Shown here one piece after another: positions 22,946 through 36,467 of a stretch of 62,690 nucleotides of DNA. The DNA comes from Lingula anatina. Lineage: Eukaryota > Brachiopoda > Lingulata > Lingulida > Lingulidae. Each line of letters opens with the position of its first letter. Positions within the stretch are counted from its first letter, which is position 1. Location of the stretch: NCBI RefSeq assembly GCF_001039355.2, contig NW_019775430.1, positions 258,149 to 320,838 of the forward strand, given 5' to 3'. The position numbers and the translations under genes are program-made. The notes below the pieces were generated by a model. The model was not told where the DNA came from and searched no databases. It saw only the letters and a list, made by a program, of their open reading frames with translations.

Positions 22946-23162
22946 TCCATTAATATAATGTCTTCAGCCACTTATAGGCGGACCTTTAAACCCGCAAAGG
23001 CGTTTCTGTCCACATTTTCTCGTATGAAAACAATGCTTATATATAAAAAAAGAAAAAAGAAAAGAAACGATAGTTGGACTTGCACCTAGCGGTACACGGG
23101 TATCCAGTTTACAATATTCCACCCCCTGCCGAACACTACCCACTGTGCTATGCATGTTGTGG

Positions 23163-24524
23163 GTGCATTCCCAGAGGTTAAGATCGATCCAGAGATTTAG
23201 ATCGACCTAACTCCCTGGGGGTTCACGCTAAATTGTAGTCAGCCGAGCGCGCACCATAGTTGATTACCCCCTTACAGCTTTTAATAGGCGGGACAGGCGC
23301 TTACGCCGGTGAAGTAGAGAGATGGCTGAGAGAAAATTACATATTCTGATTAATTTCTGCCAGAGATCCGGGATGGTGATTAACAATGACAAAACGGAGT
23401 TTATGGTGATAAACGGGGAGGAACGAGATAAGATACCTTTGACAGCTATAGATGTATCGGTTAAAAATTGTAAAGTGTACACATATCTAGGCGTAATGTT
23501 TAGTCAGACTGGCGGTTGTGTGGAAGCGGTCAGACAACAAATTTCCACAAAACAATCTCAACTTTTAAAGTTTGCATCTTTTATTTCGAAAAACGCGGAC
23601 TTCCCATTTCCTATAAAGAAAAAGTTCATAGAAGCAACATTAATATTATCGGTGCTGTATGGCTGTGAATCCTGGTTATGTTCAAGTTATAAAACAGCTC
23701 AGTCGTCCTATTACGCAATTATCAAAACTTTATTAAGTGTCAGGCAGAGCACTCCTAATGACTTAATACTAGCCGAATTAGGAATACCCGAACTGAGCGC
23801 CAGGGTACGCGCTGCACAAAGATCCTATATGACTAAGATTCTTCAGACACGATCTGGCATGGTGGACGATCCCTTTATGCATGTGTGGCGGCTTTGTAAT
23901 GACAACGGCACCAGGGGAGCCCGATATCTGACCAAAGTGGTTAACTCTAACAACATTATAGAGGCAAATAGAGCTGAAATAAAGAATCGAATTAGAAATT
24001 CAATCGGAATTAGTTCTGTTACATACTTTAAGATGAATCCTAACTTGTCTATACACGACATGTACCCTGTATTCATCATACAGTCTCGGGGAACGGGATA
24101 GGATAGCCTGTTCTCGATTACGGCTAAGTGCTCATAGTTTAGCTATTGAAACGGGGAGATGGTCACACCGCCCCAGAAATATGAGACTGTGTACATGTGG
24201 AACTGATGTTCAGACGGAAGAGCATGTAATTTGTTTCTGTCAAAAAACAAGACAAGAGAAGACTACAATAGGCTAGACTTTTCAGACATTATGTCTTTCT
24301 TTAACAATACGGTTGACATTAATACAATGGCTAATTATGCCCATGGATGTTTGATGTTGTTGGAGACGGGAAGGTCGGATGATTAACTGTATATGTAATG
24401 TACTTTTTGTTTTGTTTTGTTAAATATTGTCGGAGACGGTTAAATAAAATATATAAATATCTAACAGTAATCTTGTGAGACTCCCCATAGGGATAGATCG
24501 ATCTAAAATCTATGGGAATGGGAA
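23163..24524 (+). mobile_element. LINE 3' fragment inside a split Harbinger-like MITE (unit 1 copy)
   Basis: The left part (23163-23302) and right part (about 24462-24524) are the two ends of the MITE family of 5483-5690. Between them lies the 3' end of a non-LTR retrotransposon. The frame 23322-24101 encodes the part of the reverse transcriptase after the YADD site and the thumb (NDKTEFMVI, VYTYLGVMFS, VLYGCESWL, STPNDLILAELG). A short insertion around 24061-24070, relative to the second copy, breaks the frame; then follow RLCTCGTDVQTEEHVICFC-like Cys/His codons. There is no endonuclease and no catalytic YADD, so it is dead. Confidence 0.85.
23322..24101 (+). pseudogene. Non-LTR retrotransposon ORF2 C-terminal fragment
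   Basis: A 259-codon open frame covering the post-catalytic reverse-transcriptase region. It is about 89-90% or more identical by eye to the second copy at 35639-36283. The start ATG is merely the first Met after the breakpoint, not an authentic start. The family matches LINEs common in molluscs and cnidarians (LINFCQ..GMVINNDKTEFMVI). Confidence 0.8.
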
Positions 24525-24708
24525 CTTATATTAAGTAGTTTTATTTCGTTAATATCAGTTTGGAGATAGTTGAGGCCCTAGCGCATACTTTACCAGACAA
24601 TAACCAAATTTTTTTGCGGGGGAGGGGGGGTACTGCATTTTGTGCCCCTCTTCTGATATAAATAGGTACACTCTCCGTATGGGGGGGGGGGGGGGGGCGA
24701 AGACAATA

Positions 24709-25486
24709 AAGCCTCGGTCACAACCGGACGCACGAATTTCAGGATCGTACGTCCCCTGCGATATGCGGGTGTTGCAGAGTCCGTGGAGGTCGTGGAGGTA
24801 GAGGAAAGTCTTCTTTGCGAGTCACAATGGCCACATGAGATGTCCTTTCAAACAGGGACGCTAATTGCAAGGAGTGGTGGCCGTGGAAATTGTACTCATG
24901 TCTTGAGTTTGTCTTGGTACCTGTGTACGTGGCACACACACACCACTTACGAAGGGAATGCAACGCACGCCGAAAGTAGTGCCCTATTGCGTCAGTTTTG
25001 CTTCACGCTTGCCTCAAACGTTTGTTGTTACGTACTGACGGCGTACGGCAATTTTGCTACCTGTTCTCCTCTTCTTTGACGACGTTCATGGAAAAGACAA
25101 GAGCGTGCGTCGTGAGCACGCCTTTGATTCACAAGGCGTGGGGGTGACGCAAGTGCGACGCATTCCCTGTGTGCTCTCGACTTTGTTCGTTAGTTGTGAG
25201 GGCGTGCGCCTTACTCATTACGCAAAGGGCACTTGCTCCTTCATTGCTTGCGAGGTGCGTCTCGCACAACGCGCGTCTCTCTTTCTAACTTCATGCGAGG
25301 GGAGCAAGTTACGCTCGCGGCCTCGCTGTTTGCAGGGTATTCATAGAATCTTTTGGACATGTCCAACATCCTCCGTACGTGCTTACGGGCTGTCTGCGCA
25401 CTCGAAATTGCGTAAGAAGGACTTGGGACGTGAGATTCTGCGCAAAATGTGGATGCAAAATTTGGACTTGGTTGTGACCGAGGCTT
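24709..25486. mobile_element. Mutator-like non-autonomous element with 9-bp TSD
   Basis: A 778-bp element with ends AAGCCTCGGTCACAAC and GTTGTGACCGAGGCTT, flanked on both sides by the perfect 9-bp repeat AAGACAATA (24700-24708 and 25487-25495). A 9-bp target site fits Mutator-like elements. A related copy lacking both ends is at about 37772-38445. The interior is rich in CGCACGC/GTGCG motifs. Open frames inside (24783-25079, 25054-25488) show no recognisable protein. Confidence 0.85.
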
Positions 25487-25499
25487 AAGACAATAGTGG

Positions 25500-26860
25500 G
25501 AACTGTATAAACCATTTTAATGCATATTTTTGATTTGCTTTTTCCACCGATGTGTAGGGATAACGAAGTCTGCTCATTAATTAATCATTTAATTAGAGGA
25601 TGAGAGAAGCGATACTGCCTCCAGTTATTATACCATCCACTGGAGTAAGCGCATTCGTATGGAAAACAAACAAACAAAAATAATAATAAAAGGGATACCA
25701 CTAATAGCTTTGTGCTTGACAAGCTCTACAAAATGCAGTAAAGAAGATTTCTCAGTAATTCATAGCAAAATCATCGGGAAAAGTGAAAGTCCAAATCCAA
25801 ATCTGTTAAATCCGGTTCACGCAAAGAAAGAAGGTCAAGGGTCAATTTCACAGTTAGATTGTCAACATATAAGTTCCTATTCAAGTTCAGTAGCATCTTT
25901 TGGCATATCTCTGCCTGTTTTGATGATATTAGGGACAAAAAAAAGTTGCAAATCAAGTTTAATAGTAACTATGGGCGTATCTCAGCCATTATTGATGATA
26001 TATATAAGGGACAGATAAGTTGCAAAGATCAGTTCGTGGTTTAAAGTAGATCAAAGGTCAATTTCACTGTTAGATTGCCAGTATATGACTTCCTATTCAA
26101 GTTCAATAGTAACTATTTATCCATCTTTGCTAATTTTGGAGTTACAATAGTTAAGGGTCAGAGTACCCCTGGATGCAAAATTAAAATTTTGAATTTCTTT
26201 ATGTGTAAATTAAGTCAAAGAAACGGATTAAAAAATTAGGATTGTGCATAATCTATTGCAAGTTTGGAAGATCCTGGGAGGCTGAAAGTATAGGAATATT
26301 ATTCAAGTATGGACATATTTACCAATTTTACTAGGCTGTGCCCAAACATTTGCAAGGCCGAATCTGAGATCTGCCGCATTATTGTGAGAAGAATAAAGAG
26401 AAGAATTACGTGAAGTAATGTGTGGCAATGGTACTGACTTGTATCTGACACTCGAGCTAAAATCAGAAAAATAAAAACAAATCTGTTTTTTTGCATTTTC
26501 ATACCTGGTGCTTTTCTGTTTTTCTCTCCTTTTTCTCATTCACTTTTCCGTTTTTTGTCTCCTCTCTCTCTCTCTCTCGTTCCACTATCAAAATTCCAGC
26601 GGGGTTCTCAGTATTGTTGACACATCGTTAATTAGTGCAGCGTAATAAAGCCCAAAAAGTTGTTGTCACAAGATCATTTGTGTCCGTCATCAAGCACAAA
26701 GATAACTGAATGGCATTCTTTTTAAATAATGATCAGCGTCAAAACCATGAGAACGAGTCCCTACAAAAACCTACTTATTACAGAGATCCATCGAGAATGG
26801 GATACAGCAGAGGACAAAAGGGCTGAATTAAGTTCAGAAAATTTATATGGTTTTGAAAAT
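25500..26860. other. Gene-free spacer of the tandem array
   Basis: Contains diverged ~110-bp repeats (25825-26165) and a CT-rich tract (26560-26580). A block at 26400-26680 recurs at 38455-38700, placing the end of each array unit. No gene seen. Confidence 0.5.
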
Positions 26861-26862
26861 CC

Positions 26863-28500
26863 AGTTCTACTTGGGGTTTCATTCTGTTCAACAACACCTG
26901 TCTGACTTCCATTTCACGTATTTTTACACGTCCGTCATTTGCACGCCGGTTATGTTCGTTAATATTCAAACTATCATTCCTGCTTTGCCACATATGCTTG
27001 TAAGGCGGACATCATGTGGCCACAACTCTCCTCGTTATTCATGAACACAGTGACATCCATGATATGATCCGCACGTCTTATATCTTCTGGCCCAGAACTA
27101 GTGGTCCAAGCACAAGAAAAGGTAACATTTTAAAATAAGAATGTGTTAGATAAGAACTTTAAAACGCGTCACCACCAACACCGCAATTAGGCTGTCAATT
27201 GTTTTAAAAAGCCTTGTTATATCTTACAATTATATTGCTGCTTAAGCTAACTTATAAGTCATCTTGAACTTTGAACGTCTCACATGAACAGAAAACAAAT
27301 CGTGAAAATGGCGAGCTTCCACGAAGAAAACTAATATAGTTGGAGAAACAGGTAAATATCACCTGAATGTCATTCTTTTTAAAATAATGATAAGCGTCAA
27401 AACTCGGAGTGACATTTATAATATGATCCGCACGTCTTATAACTTCTGACCCAGAACTAGTGGTCCAAGCACAAGAAAAGGTAACATTTTAAAATAAGAA
27501 TGTGTTAGATAAGAACTTTAAAACGCGTCACCACCAACACCGCAATTAGGCTGTCAATTGTTTTAAAAAGCCTTGTTATATCTTACAATCATATTGCTCC
27601 TTAAGATAACTTATAAGTCATCTTGAACTTTGAACGTCTCACGTGAACAGAAAACAAAACGTGAAAATGGCGAGCTACCACGAAGAAAAGTAATATAGTT
27701 GGAGAAACAGGTAAATATCACCTGAATGTCATTCTTTTTAAAATAATGATAAGCGTCAAAACCCGGAGAACGAGTCCCTACAAAAACACTTATTACAGAG
27801 GTCCATCGAGAATGAGATACAACATAGGACAAAAGGGCTGAATTTATATAGTCTTGTTAATCCTGTTCTACTTGGGGTGTCATTTTTTTCAACAACACCT
27901 GTCTGACTTCCGTTTCACGTCTTTTTCCGTCATTTGCACGTCGGTTATGTTCATTCATATTCAAACTATCATTACTGCTTTGCCACATATGCTTGTAAGT
28001 CGCGCTACATGTGACCACAACTCTCCTTGTTATTTATTAACACAGAGACATACATGATATGATAACGAAGTTACTGGCTCGCAGTATATCGTGAATTGCA
28101 ACAAATGTATAATGGACAATATATGCAGGCTCCTTTACTTTACACACGGGGTACCACTCTGCCATGGCATCGGCCTTCACAGGTCGAATCCCGCGCGTCT
28201 TATATCCTCCGACCAAAAACTACTGGCCCAAGCACAAGAAAAGGTAACATTTTAAAATGAAATGTTTTAGATGAGGACTTTATATAAAACCTGTCACCAA
28301 CAATACTGCAATTAGGCTGTCAATTGTTTTAAAAAGCCTTGCTATATCTTACAATTATATTGCTGATTAAGATAACTTAGAAGTCACTTTGAACTTTGAA
28401 CGTCTCACGTGAACAGAAAACAAATGGTAAAAATGGCGACCTACCACGAAGAAAAATTAATATAGTTGGAGAAAAAGGTAAATATCATACCCTATGACAA
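26863..28500. repeat. Locally amplified copies of the array start, including a ~360-bp tandem unit
   Basis: The start sequence of the array (TTCTACTTGGGGTTTCAT) appears at 26863 and again at 27868. Between them a unit of about 360 bp starting near ATGATCCGCACGTCTTATA is present twice (27065 and 27424). Each carries AGAAAAGGTAACATTTTAAA and ATTGTTTTAAAAAGCCTTG. The same family recurs at 38690-39540 and, more diverged, at 42190-43110. Confidence 0.75.
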
Positions 28501-31500
28501 GAAATATATCATTTATAGAAGCAGTTATCAGAAAATAATACTTGTCTGACGATTATTGGTGTTTGTGCGGTATCTCTCTAGGTGGTTAGGTAATAAGTGT
28601 TTTGATACTGAGTTTCACTGACAGTTTTACCAGTTTCTTTTTCCTTTATTTGTGGTTGGTGCATTTATCCTCATCTTACGTAAATGTAAATATTTCCTTA
28701 TTAGTTTAATCAATACGGAAAGAAAAGCCCTGCTTTGGGAAAGATCTACTGGATATCAGCTGTTGCTGTTCAGATGAGACACCTGTAGATGAAACTTTGA
28801 TAGCGACATATCAGTTTTCGACCCGTAATGGATGCTGTTGCGTTATCAGCTCAAATGCATTAACTCAGGCATATATTTTAGAAGCCACAGTTTGATGTCA
28901 CAACGTGAAATTACTTACTGCATTATCCAGGCAGATATAGAAAGCAAATCTAACAGAAACGAACTTGGTTAAAGGGCGGAGCAAAACGAGGTCTTAAACC
29001 GCGAGAAATCCTAACATAAAATCAATATTGACCAGCCCGTTTTTGATACCAAAAAATAAAAGTAAATATTTTCGTAGATTTATAATAATATTTAATAAGT
29101 ATTTTATCCCCCATGTTGTTGATGTTTGACAACAATGTGTCCTTTGCGTGGCAGCATAGCAACGACCTCTTCCGTGCTGCATAAATAATCTTTAGCTTTA
29201 AAGGATCTCGTCGGAATGGCCTGAACGGTGCGTATTCTTTAGAAAACAGGCCCATCTAACGATTTCTTTATCCAAATACACAAAATAAAAGCTCATTTTG
29301 TAAATTTTGGGCTTTAAAAACGTCCTTCTTGCTCGACCTTGGAGTTAATGAGCTACATGTACGTGTTCACGTGGTCTGATGACGGCAATCGTTCCACCGG
29401 AGAAGAGAGCTAAACAGTGTGTTTAGCTGTCAAACTTAGCTCTAATGTCTATCTGTAAGATGACTTTTCTGAATCCTGATAAAAGTTCATACTCATTCAG
29501 ATATCTTACCTGTACCTGATTGGTTTAAATCCTCGTGAAGCCGTGTGAAACCATTTTCCCCTCTATTCAATTCTTTAACTAGCATTAATCCCAACTAGTA
29601 AAAAATAATGCATTCGAATGACTTAAGGGTATTTTTTGATCATTCGATTTGAGGTCCATGTAACTTGTGAATTCAAATTATTTAACCCTTGCACCCTACG
29701 GTTCATCAGAATGAACTGCAATAAAATATAAAGTCATAAAAACAACAACAATACAACTACATCCGACTGGCGTTAATCTTAGCTCCGATTTCAAATACTT
29801 TCATAAGTTGTTTAATTGTGAAACATTGTTAAGTGTAAACAATTTAATTAGCTTGAAAGCACTTAAAGATTTGCTTTGTGTAATAAATGTTTTGACGTAT
29901 TTCTGCCTAATCGTTCTGTAGCAAAAACATTTTTATATTCTTAAAATAATAAAATGAAATTCATCCTCGATGACATCTAAAATATATAGTTTACAGGTTC
30001 TTTCTTTCCATTTGTCTGTTTACCTTCCAGTTTCTACAGCTAGATCATGTGATGAAACTCTAACTTTGGCAATTAATTCCTTATATTTCTGTGACATTGG
30101 CTCAATTGTCTACTATGTTGGTACAATAGCGCTTTACTCCTTGTGGATATCACTCTAGTCAATGTTTGCCTAAAATGATCTTTCAATCTTTACTCTATTA
30201 AGGACGGTATCAAATTATCTGACATATTTTCGTGAAAAATTAATGACAAGCCAATTGTCTCCAGTTCATTACGTACTCAAATTACCAATCAAATGTTTTG
30301 TTCAGTAGATCTTTATAGCACGTTATTATAATTCAATTTTTCGAGGAGCGGCTTTAAATCAATATTAAAAAATCGAAGCTTTATGCTTAAAAGAAGTGGG
30401 TATCTCCCGGTTTCATAATATACTTATGTTATGTATGTAATGAACTAAATTATCACTAGTGCTCCTTTTTATACTCAATATCCTTTAAAAATTCTGTATG
30501 TGTCTTTCTTATATTCCTTACCATGTTAAATATCCATGCATAATTTAAAATATATTAACGTGCGTATCAAATACTGCACCTTTAGTGAACACATTGAAGT
30601 TACGATTTTTAACATGCTACTAATAGCAAACATTTGCTTTTTTTACCTTGTTCTGCTACATGTATATGTTTTGGGGTTTGACAAAACTTACAAATTTGCA
30701 AACAGTTTTGCGTACAGACGCAAATTTCAAATTATGAAACTATAAATTATAAAATTATAAATCTTTTAAATTATTTTATATTTCTGTTGAAATACCCTTA
30801 ACTTCAGAAACAAATTTTCAAAGCACACAACCCTTTTTTTCGTTAAACTAATTAAGATTACGAACCATTTAATTACAGCAGTTCCCATTCTATTTTCTTT
30901 AATATAACCGCTCTTTTTCGAGTTTTTCCTCAACCACGTTTTCTTCCACAGAAGTAATGCCCCGGCATACGCATGCTTCAAGATACCCTGAGGGCAATCA
31001 CTTTCATTAATGTTCGCGACCGTGTTGGAACTCACTTTAAAAAGTCATTTAATTATACCAATGACATTACCCCATGAGATGTATTGAAAAAACGTAAAAG
31101 CCCATCAAGAATCTGACAGGTCAAGTTACCTGTTATTACCTGGCTTAGGAAGTGCGGCGGTGCGTAATTAACATATTTTATTGTTAACGAGCTCTTGGTC
31201 AAATATCAAGCACTTCCTATGCATCAGCAATTAGTAAGCTTTTCAACTGATGACAGTTAATTTAAAAGACTATCAGACTATGATATCGGACTATGATATG
31301 ATCTAAACCACTTGAGGCGACCATAATCTTGAGCATAATATTTATTGTCACCGAAGTTCGTTAATAAGTCACAGAAGACCGTCACAGACAAAGAGAGAAT
31401 ATTGTCAACGAGTGCTGCTTTTTCGGTGAATCTCAAGGCAACACTGAGGCAAAACGAAATTCGCCCAATCCCATTCAACATAACTTCTCTGTCTTCATTC

Positions 31501-31854
31501 AGCATGCAGGTCAGTTGATTGCATATTGAGGTGAGGTTTACTAAAACTATTTTTTTACTAATATATTGTTTAAATACTTTTTAAAGGTGATGATCGATTA
31601 AAACATATATCCATTGGATCGAGTGCTGAATCTTCAAAATTCGAGAAATTGATTTTTACGTGACTTAAATCTTTTAACCAACTAGTTTATCCGTTAAAGG
31701 AACTATATCCGTTATGGTTTCTATCCAAAGAGGTTGGTTAAATTATTTAAAACGTTTATTAGCAAATAAATTAAATATGTCGTATGTTGTAATTTCGTTG
31801 GTGTTTCGATACTGGTTTTGTGATATCAATTAAGTGTGTGATGTGTGTAGGGGA

Positions 31855-31901
31855 GGTGTATGTGTATATGTGTGTGTGTGTGTGTGTGAGGGGGGGGGGG
31901 T
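31855..31901. repeat. (GT)n followed by poly-G, private to unit 2
   Basis: TGTGTATATGTGTGTGTG-type run ending in about ten G. Unit 1 has only GTGTGTAGGGGGG at the matching place near 22300, so this tract expanded after the duplication. Confidence 0.9.
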
Positions 31902-32540
31902 AAGACAAAGAAGGAGAGGGAGGGAGCGAGACAGCGTGATCAATTCATTTTAAACTAACTGACTACTTTATACACACGTGCATACTTCGTAATCTCTACA
32001 CAAGAAGAAAAAGAAAAGCAGAATACCCTTTTGAGTGGTGTACAAGGATCAATTCTGAGGCGGATTTTGGGGGGTGTCAGTGGGGTCCTTACCACCCCTC
32101 TTCGATTTCTGAATATCACACCAATGGCCCCGTCTTGAAATAAGAATATTCACTAGATATATCATACCAAATGACACCGTTCATCCTCTAAAATACCAAT
32201 GCTAAGCCGACCTCCTCCCTTCAAATAATCCTGGATCCGTCTCAGCGTTTCATGTTGAAAATAGGTCAAATGACAAATTTAAGGTCACAGGAGATTGCCA
32301 ATGTATGACTACCTATTCAAGTTCAATAGTTACCTTACTTTGAGCATATAGCTGCTAGTATTGGAGATTTAAGGACCTGATAATGTACAAAGTTCACTTC
32401 AATGTGATAAAAGAGGTCATACGTCATATCTAAGGTCAAAGTAAGATTGGCATTCAAGTTTAATATTAACTATGTATGGGCGTATCTTTGCCAGTTTTGA
32501 AGATATTAGATATGATATATTTTTCTATACTCCATTAATA

Positions 32541-34454
32541 GTCCGGTGGCTTAAGGAAAAAATCGTGACACGGCGGATAAAAGCACCAAATTTGGCATGT
32601 AGTTACCTTTTGACATTCTTAATCAAATTAGAGCCGTAGCCCTCTCAAACAATGTACCGTTTGGTCAAAAAATCCAAAATGGCCGCCAATTTATGGAATT
32701 CTTTAGAAATAAGTACATACCCATGTTTATTTTTATCAAATAAATTATTTCCTCAGAGTTTTCCACACCCTAATTACCCATTTTATTCATATATGTCAGA
32801 TAGCAAACAAGTTCCCTTGGACTTTTTGAAAAAATCCAAGATGGCTGTCATATGCCATAGAAACAGCCATAGGAATACTAGTGCACAACTAATACCAGCT
32901 TTAAAGATACTGTACGTTGTCCGCTATCAAATTAAGTCTGTCTCTCAGATTTTTGTTACCCACATAATATGTTTGTGGTGAGTAACTGCGAAGTGTTCTT
33001 GGGCATTTTTGGAAAATCCAAGATGGCTGCCATGTGCCACAGGAATTCTAGTATACGGGGGATTCAACTAATGGCAACTGGAAAGATTAATTTTCCACTA
33101 TCAAATTAAGTTTGTTTCTGAGTGTTTTCCACATCCTTTCCACCCACACAATATGTATGTGGTGAGTTACTAACATGTATTCTTGGGCATTTTGAGAAAA
33201 TCCAAGATGGCCACCATATGTCATAGGAATTCTTCTAGTATTACAAAGGGTTAAAACTAATGCCAGCTAGGAAAAACCTAATTCACTATCAAATTCTGTT
33301 TATTTTTTCAGTGTTTTACACATTATTATTATACTGTGATACATATCTAGCAGGTAATAAATGTGCATATTTAATCATTTTGAGAAAATCCAAGATGGCC
33401 GTCATTGGCCATAGGAATACTACTGGAATTACAACTGCACATCCATGGCTTTTCATCTACTACCAGGGTGAAATTGTGTTTGCTTATCAAGTTTTGCCCA
33501 TCCTTATTAGTCCTATGATATATATCTGGTGGGTAAATACATGTAGTGTACATCCTTGGATATTCTGAGAAAATCCAAGATAGCTACAATTTGACATAGG
33601 AATACTAATGGGTGGGTTTCAATTGCTGCATGTGGTTAATTATACAATTACATTACCATGGGTTTGTTTTAAAAATAATTTACGTTTTTCTTTCCATTTA
33701 TTATTACCCTATGATGTATACCTCGTCTGTAGCATGTGTGTATGTTTGGGTATTCTGAAAAAAAATCAAGATGTCTGCCTTTTGTCATTAGAATATTCGT
33801 ACACACTAATCAAATAATGCCAGAGATACACTGAGTACAATTTAAATGTAGTTAACTTTAGTTTGTTTTTAAACGTTTTCCCTTTCATATCCTATTTATC
33901 CTTATGAAAGACTCTGTGTGTAGAAAGTGTATGTATCCTTGAGTACTATTTGGAGAAAACCCAAGATAGCTGCCAGTTGCGATAGGAATATATCATTCAA
34001 ATGCACATAGGTGTCAATTGATGGAACAGTTCAGACATTGATTCCAACATGAAATAAAGCCGCTTGATGTTCGAACACGTTGACATCCTTATTAACCTTA
34101 CTCTATATATATCTGGTGTGCATCGTGCGTATTTGAGAAAATTCAAGATTGCTGCAATTCACAATAGGAATAGTACAGTCAACTAGTGCCAGAGTGACAT
34201 TGGGTTCAATATAAAATGAATTTTGTTTCTCGGTATTTCCCACATTCTTTTTGGACTTTGAGATATCTATCTGGTGGGTAACAAGTGTGTACCCTTAAGT
34301 ATATTGACAAAATATCATAATGACCCTGATTTGCCGTAGAAGTGCCTATAAAATCCAATGCACCAGTTTTCCTATGGGGAAAAGAAGGCCATCTTGGATT
34401 TCCCCAAAATGATCAAATATGGACATTAATTACCTACCAGATATGTATCATGGG

Positions 34455-34517
<63 letters not shown>

Positions 34518-35273
34518 GAAAAACAACTGAATTTAGCTTCATTTTATATGGAAGCCTATCTCTCGCAGGTATTAACTTAACCCCTCCTTCTATGGCTAAT
34601 GGCAGCCATTTTGTTTTGTTTCAAAAAGGATAAACATAACATTCTCATCACATATATATTATGTGGATTAAAAAGATGTGGAAAATACTCAGAAACAAAC
34701 CTAATTTATCAATTAATATTATATCTCCATGGCAGAAGAAGCCCTATGTGTATACTTTAGTGTTCCTTTGATATGGCGGTCATCTTGGATTTTTCTCAAA
34801 ATGCCTGAAAATAAAGGTTAGTTACTCACCAAAAATATATTATTTCTGTTATAAGGCACTCAGAAACAAAATTAATTAGATAGTTGGCAATGTACCTTCC
34901 TAGTTGACATTAGTTGAAAACCCTTGTACATGTTCTAGTATTCCTATGCCATACGGCGGCCATCTTGGATTTTCAAAAAGTCCAAGGACACTCGTTTGTC
35001 ATCTGACATATATGCATAATATGGGTAATAAGGATGTGGAAAACATTGAGAAAATACTTTATTTGATAAAAATCAACATAGGTATGTATATATTTCTACA
35101 GAATTTCACAAATTGGCGGCCATTTTGGATTTTTTGGCCAAACGGTAATTTTTTTCCGTGGGCTACGGCTCTAATTTGATTTAGTATGTCAAAAGGCACC
35201 CACATGCAAAATTTGGTGCTTTTATCCGCCTTGTCACGATTTGGCCATTTTTTTTTGCCCTCAGCAACCGGAC
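32541..35273. mobile_element. 2.7-kb foldback element with arrays of CCAAGATGGC units, TA target site
   Basis: Inserted at TTAA-TA: unit 1 reads TTAATATAATG, whereas unit 2 has TTAATA, then GTCCGGT...ACCGGAC, then TATAATG, so the target duplication is TA. The terminal inverted repeats extend over 100 bp (GGCGGATAAAAGCACCAAAT, AGAGCCGTAGCC). The left arm has about nine direct units of 165-195 bp, each with an AAAATCCAAGATGGC-type motif (near 32667, 32831, 33013, 33195, 33387, 33570, 33766, 33957, 34139). The right arm has inverted units near 34386, 34770, 34958 and 35113. No protein is encoded. Confidence 0.85.
34448..34512. repeat. (AAT)n microsatellite
   Basis: About 20 ATA/AAT units near the centre of the foldback element. 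Confidence 0.97.
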
Positions 35274-36267
35274 TATAATGTCTTCAGCCACTTATACACG
35301 GACCTTTAAACCCGCAAAGGCGTTTCTGTCCACATTTTCTCGTATGAAAACAATGCTTATATATAAAAAAGAAAAAAAAAAAAAGAAAAGAAACGATAGT
35401 TGGACTTGCACCTAGCGGTATCCAGTTTACAATGCCCCACCCCCTGCCAAACATTACCCACTGTGCTATGCAAGTTGTGGGTGCATTCCCAGAGGTTTAG
35501 ATCGATCCAGAGATTTAGATCGACCTAACTCCCTGGTGTTCACGCTAAATTGTAGTCAGCCGAGCGCGCACCATAGTTGATTACCCCCTTACAGCTTTTA
35601 ATAGGCGGGGCAGGCGCTTACGCCGATTAAGTAGAGAGATGGCTGAGAGAAAATTACATATTCTGATTAATTTCTGCCAGAGTTCCGGGATGGTGATTAA
35701 CAATGACAAAACGGAGTTTATGGTGATAAACGGGGAAGAACGAGTTAAGATACCTTTGACAGCTATAGATGTATCGATTAAAAATTGTAAAGTGTACACA
35801 TATCTAGGGGTGATGTTTAGTCAGACTGGCGGTTGTGTGGAAGCGGCCAGACAACAAATTTCCACAAAACAATGTCAACTTTTAAAGTTTGCGTTTTTTA
35901 TTTCGAAAAATGCGGACTTCCCATTTCCTATTAAGAAAAAGGTCATGGAAGCAACATTAATATCTTCGGTGCTGTATGGCTGTGAATCCTGGTTATGTTC
36001 AAGTTATAAAACAGCTCAGTCGTCCTATTACGCAATTATCAAAACTTTATTAAGTGTCAGGCAGAGCACTCCCAATGACTTAATACTAGCCGAATTAGGA
36101 GTACCCGAACTGAGCGCCAGGATACGCGCTGCACAAAGACCCTATATGACTAAGATTCTTCAGACACGATCTGGCATGGTGGACGATCCTTTTATGCATG
36201 TGTGGCGGCTTTGTAACGACAACGGCACCAGGGGAGCCCGATATCTGACCAAAGTGGTTAACTCTAA

Positions 36268-36467
36268 GGCTCTATTCCCATAGATTTTAGATTGATCTAT
36301 CCCCGCGGAGAGTCTCACTAGATTACTTTCAGATAATCCGACTTAAATGTCCGTCCCGCCTACTACAAGCTGTAAGGGGGCAATTAACTTTCGTGTCCGC
36401 CCGGCTGACAGCTATTTAGCGTGAACCCCCAGGGAGTTAGGTCGATCTAATCTATGGAAATGGGGTG
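36268..36467. mobile_element. Harbinger-like MITE with TAA target site, filled site
   Basis: A 200-bp element beginning GGCTCTATTCCCATAG and ending ATGGAAATGGGGTG, flanked by TAA at 36265-36267 and 36468-36470. Unit 1 shows the empty site CTCTAACAACATTATAG near 23944. Together they define a 3-bp TAA duplication. Confidence 0.9.

Larger units (their letters stand above)
17205..24597. repeat. Tandem segmental repeat, unit 1
   Basis: From TTCTAGTTGGGGTTTCAT to GAGGCCCTAGCGCATACTTT this stretch is highly similar, in the same order and orientation, to 27862-37750. Length differences are explained by private insertions: unit 1 alone has 17673-18355 and 21318-21729; unit 2 alone has 32541-35273, 36268-36467 and 36676-37280. 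Removing these leaves about 6.3 kb in each. Apart from the LINE fragment, the shared sequence has no protein family I recognise; open frames such as 21589-21966 and 31278-31505 are not convincing genes. Confidence 0.85.

Noticed and set aside
24783-25488. Open frames of 98 and 144 residues in a GC-rich block
   Set aside because: They lie inside a non-autonomous Mutator-like element and continue into its terminal repeat; no known protein motif.
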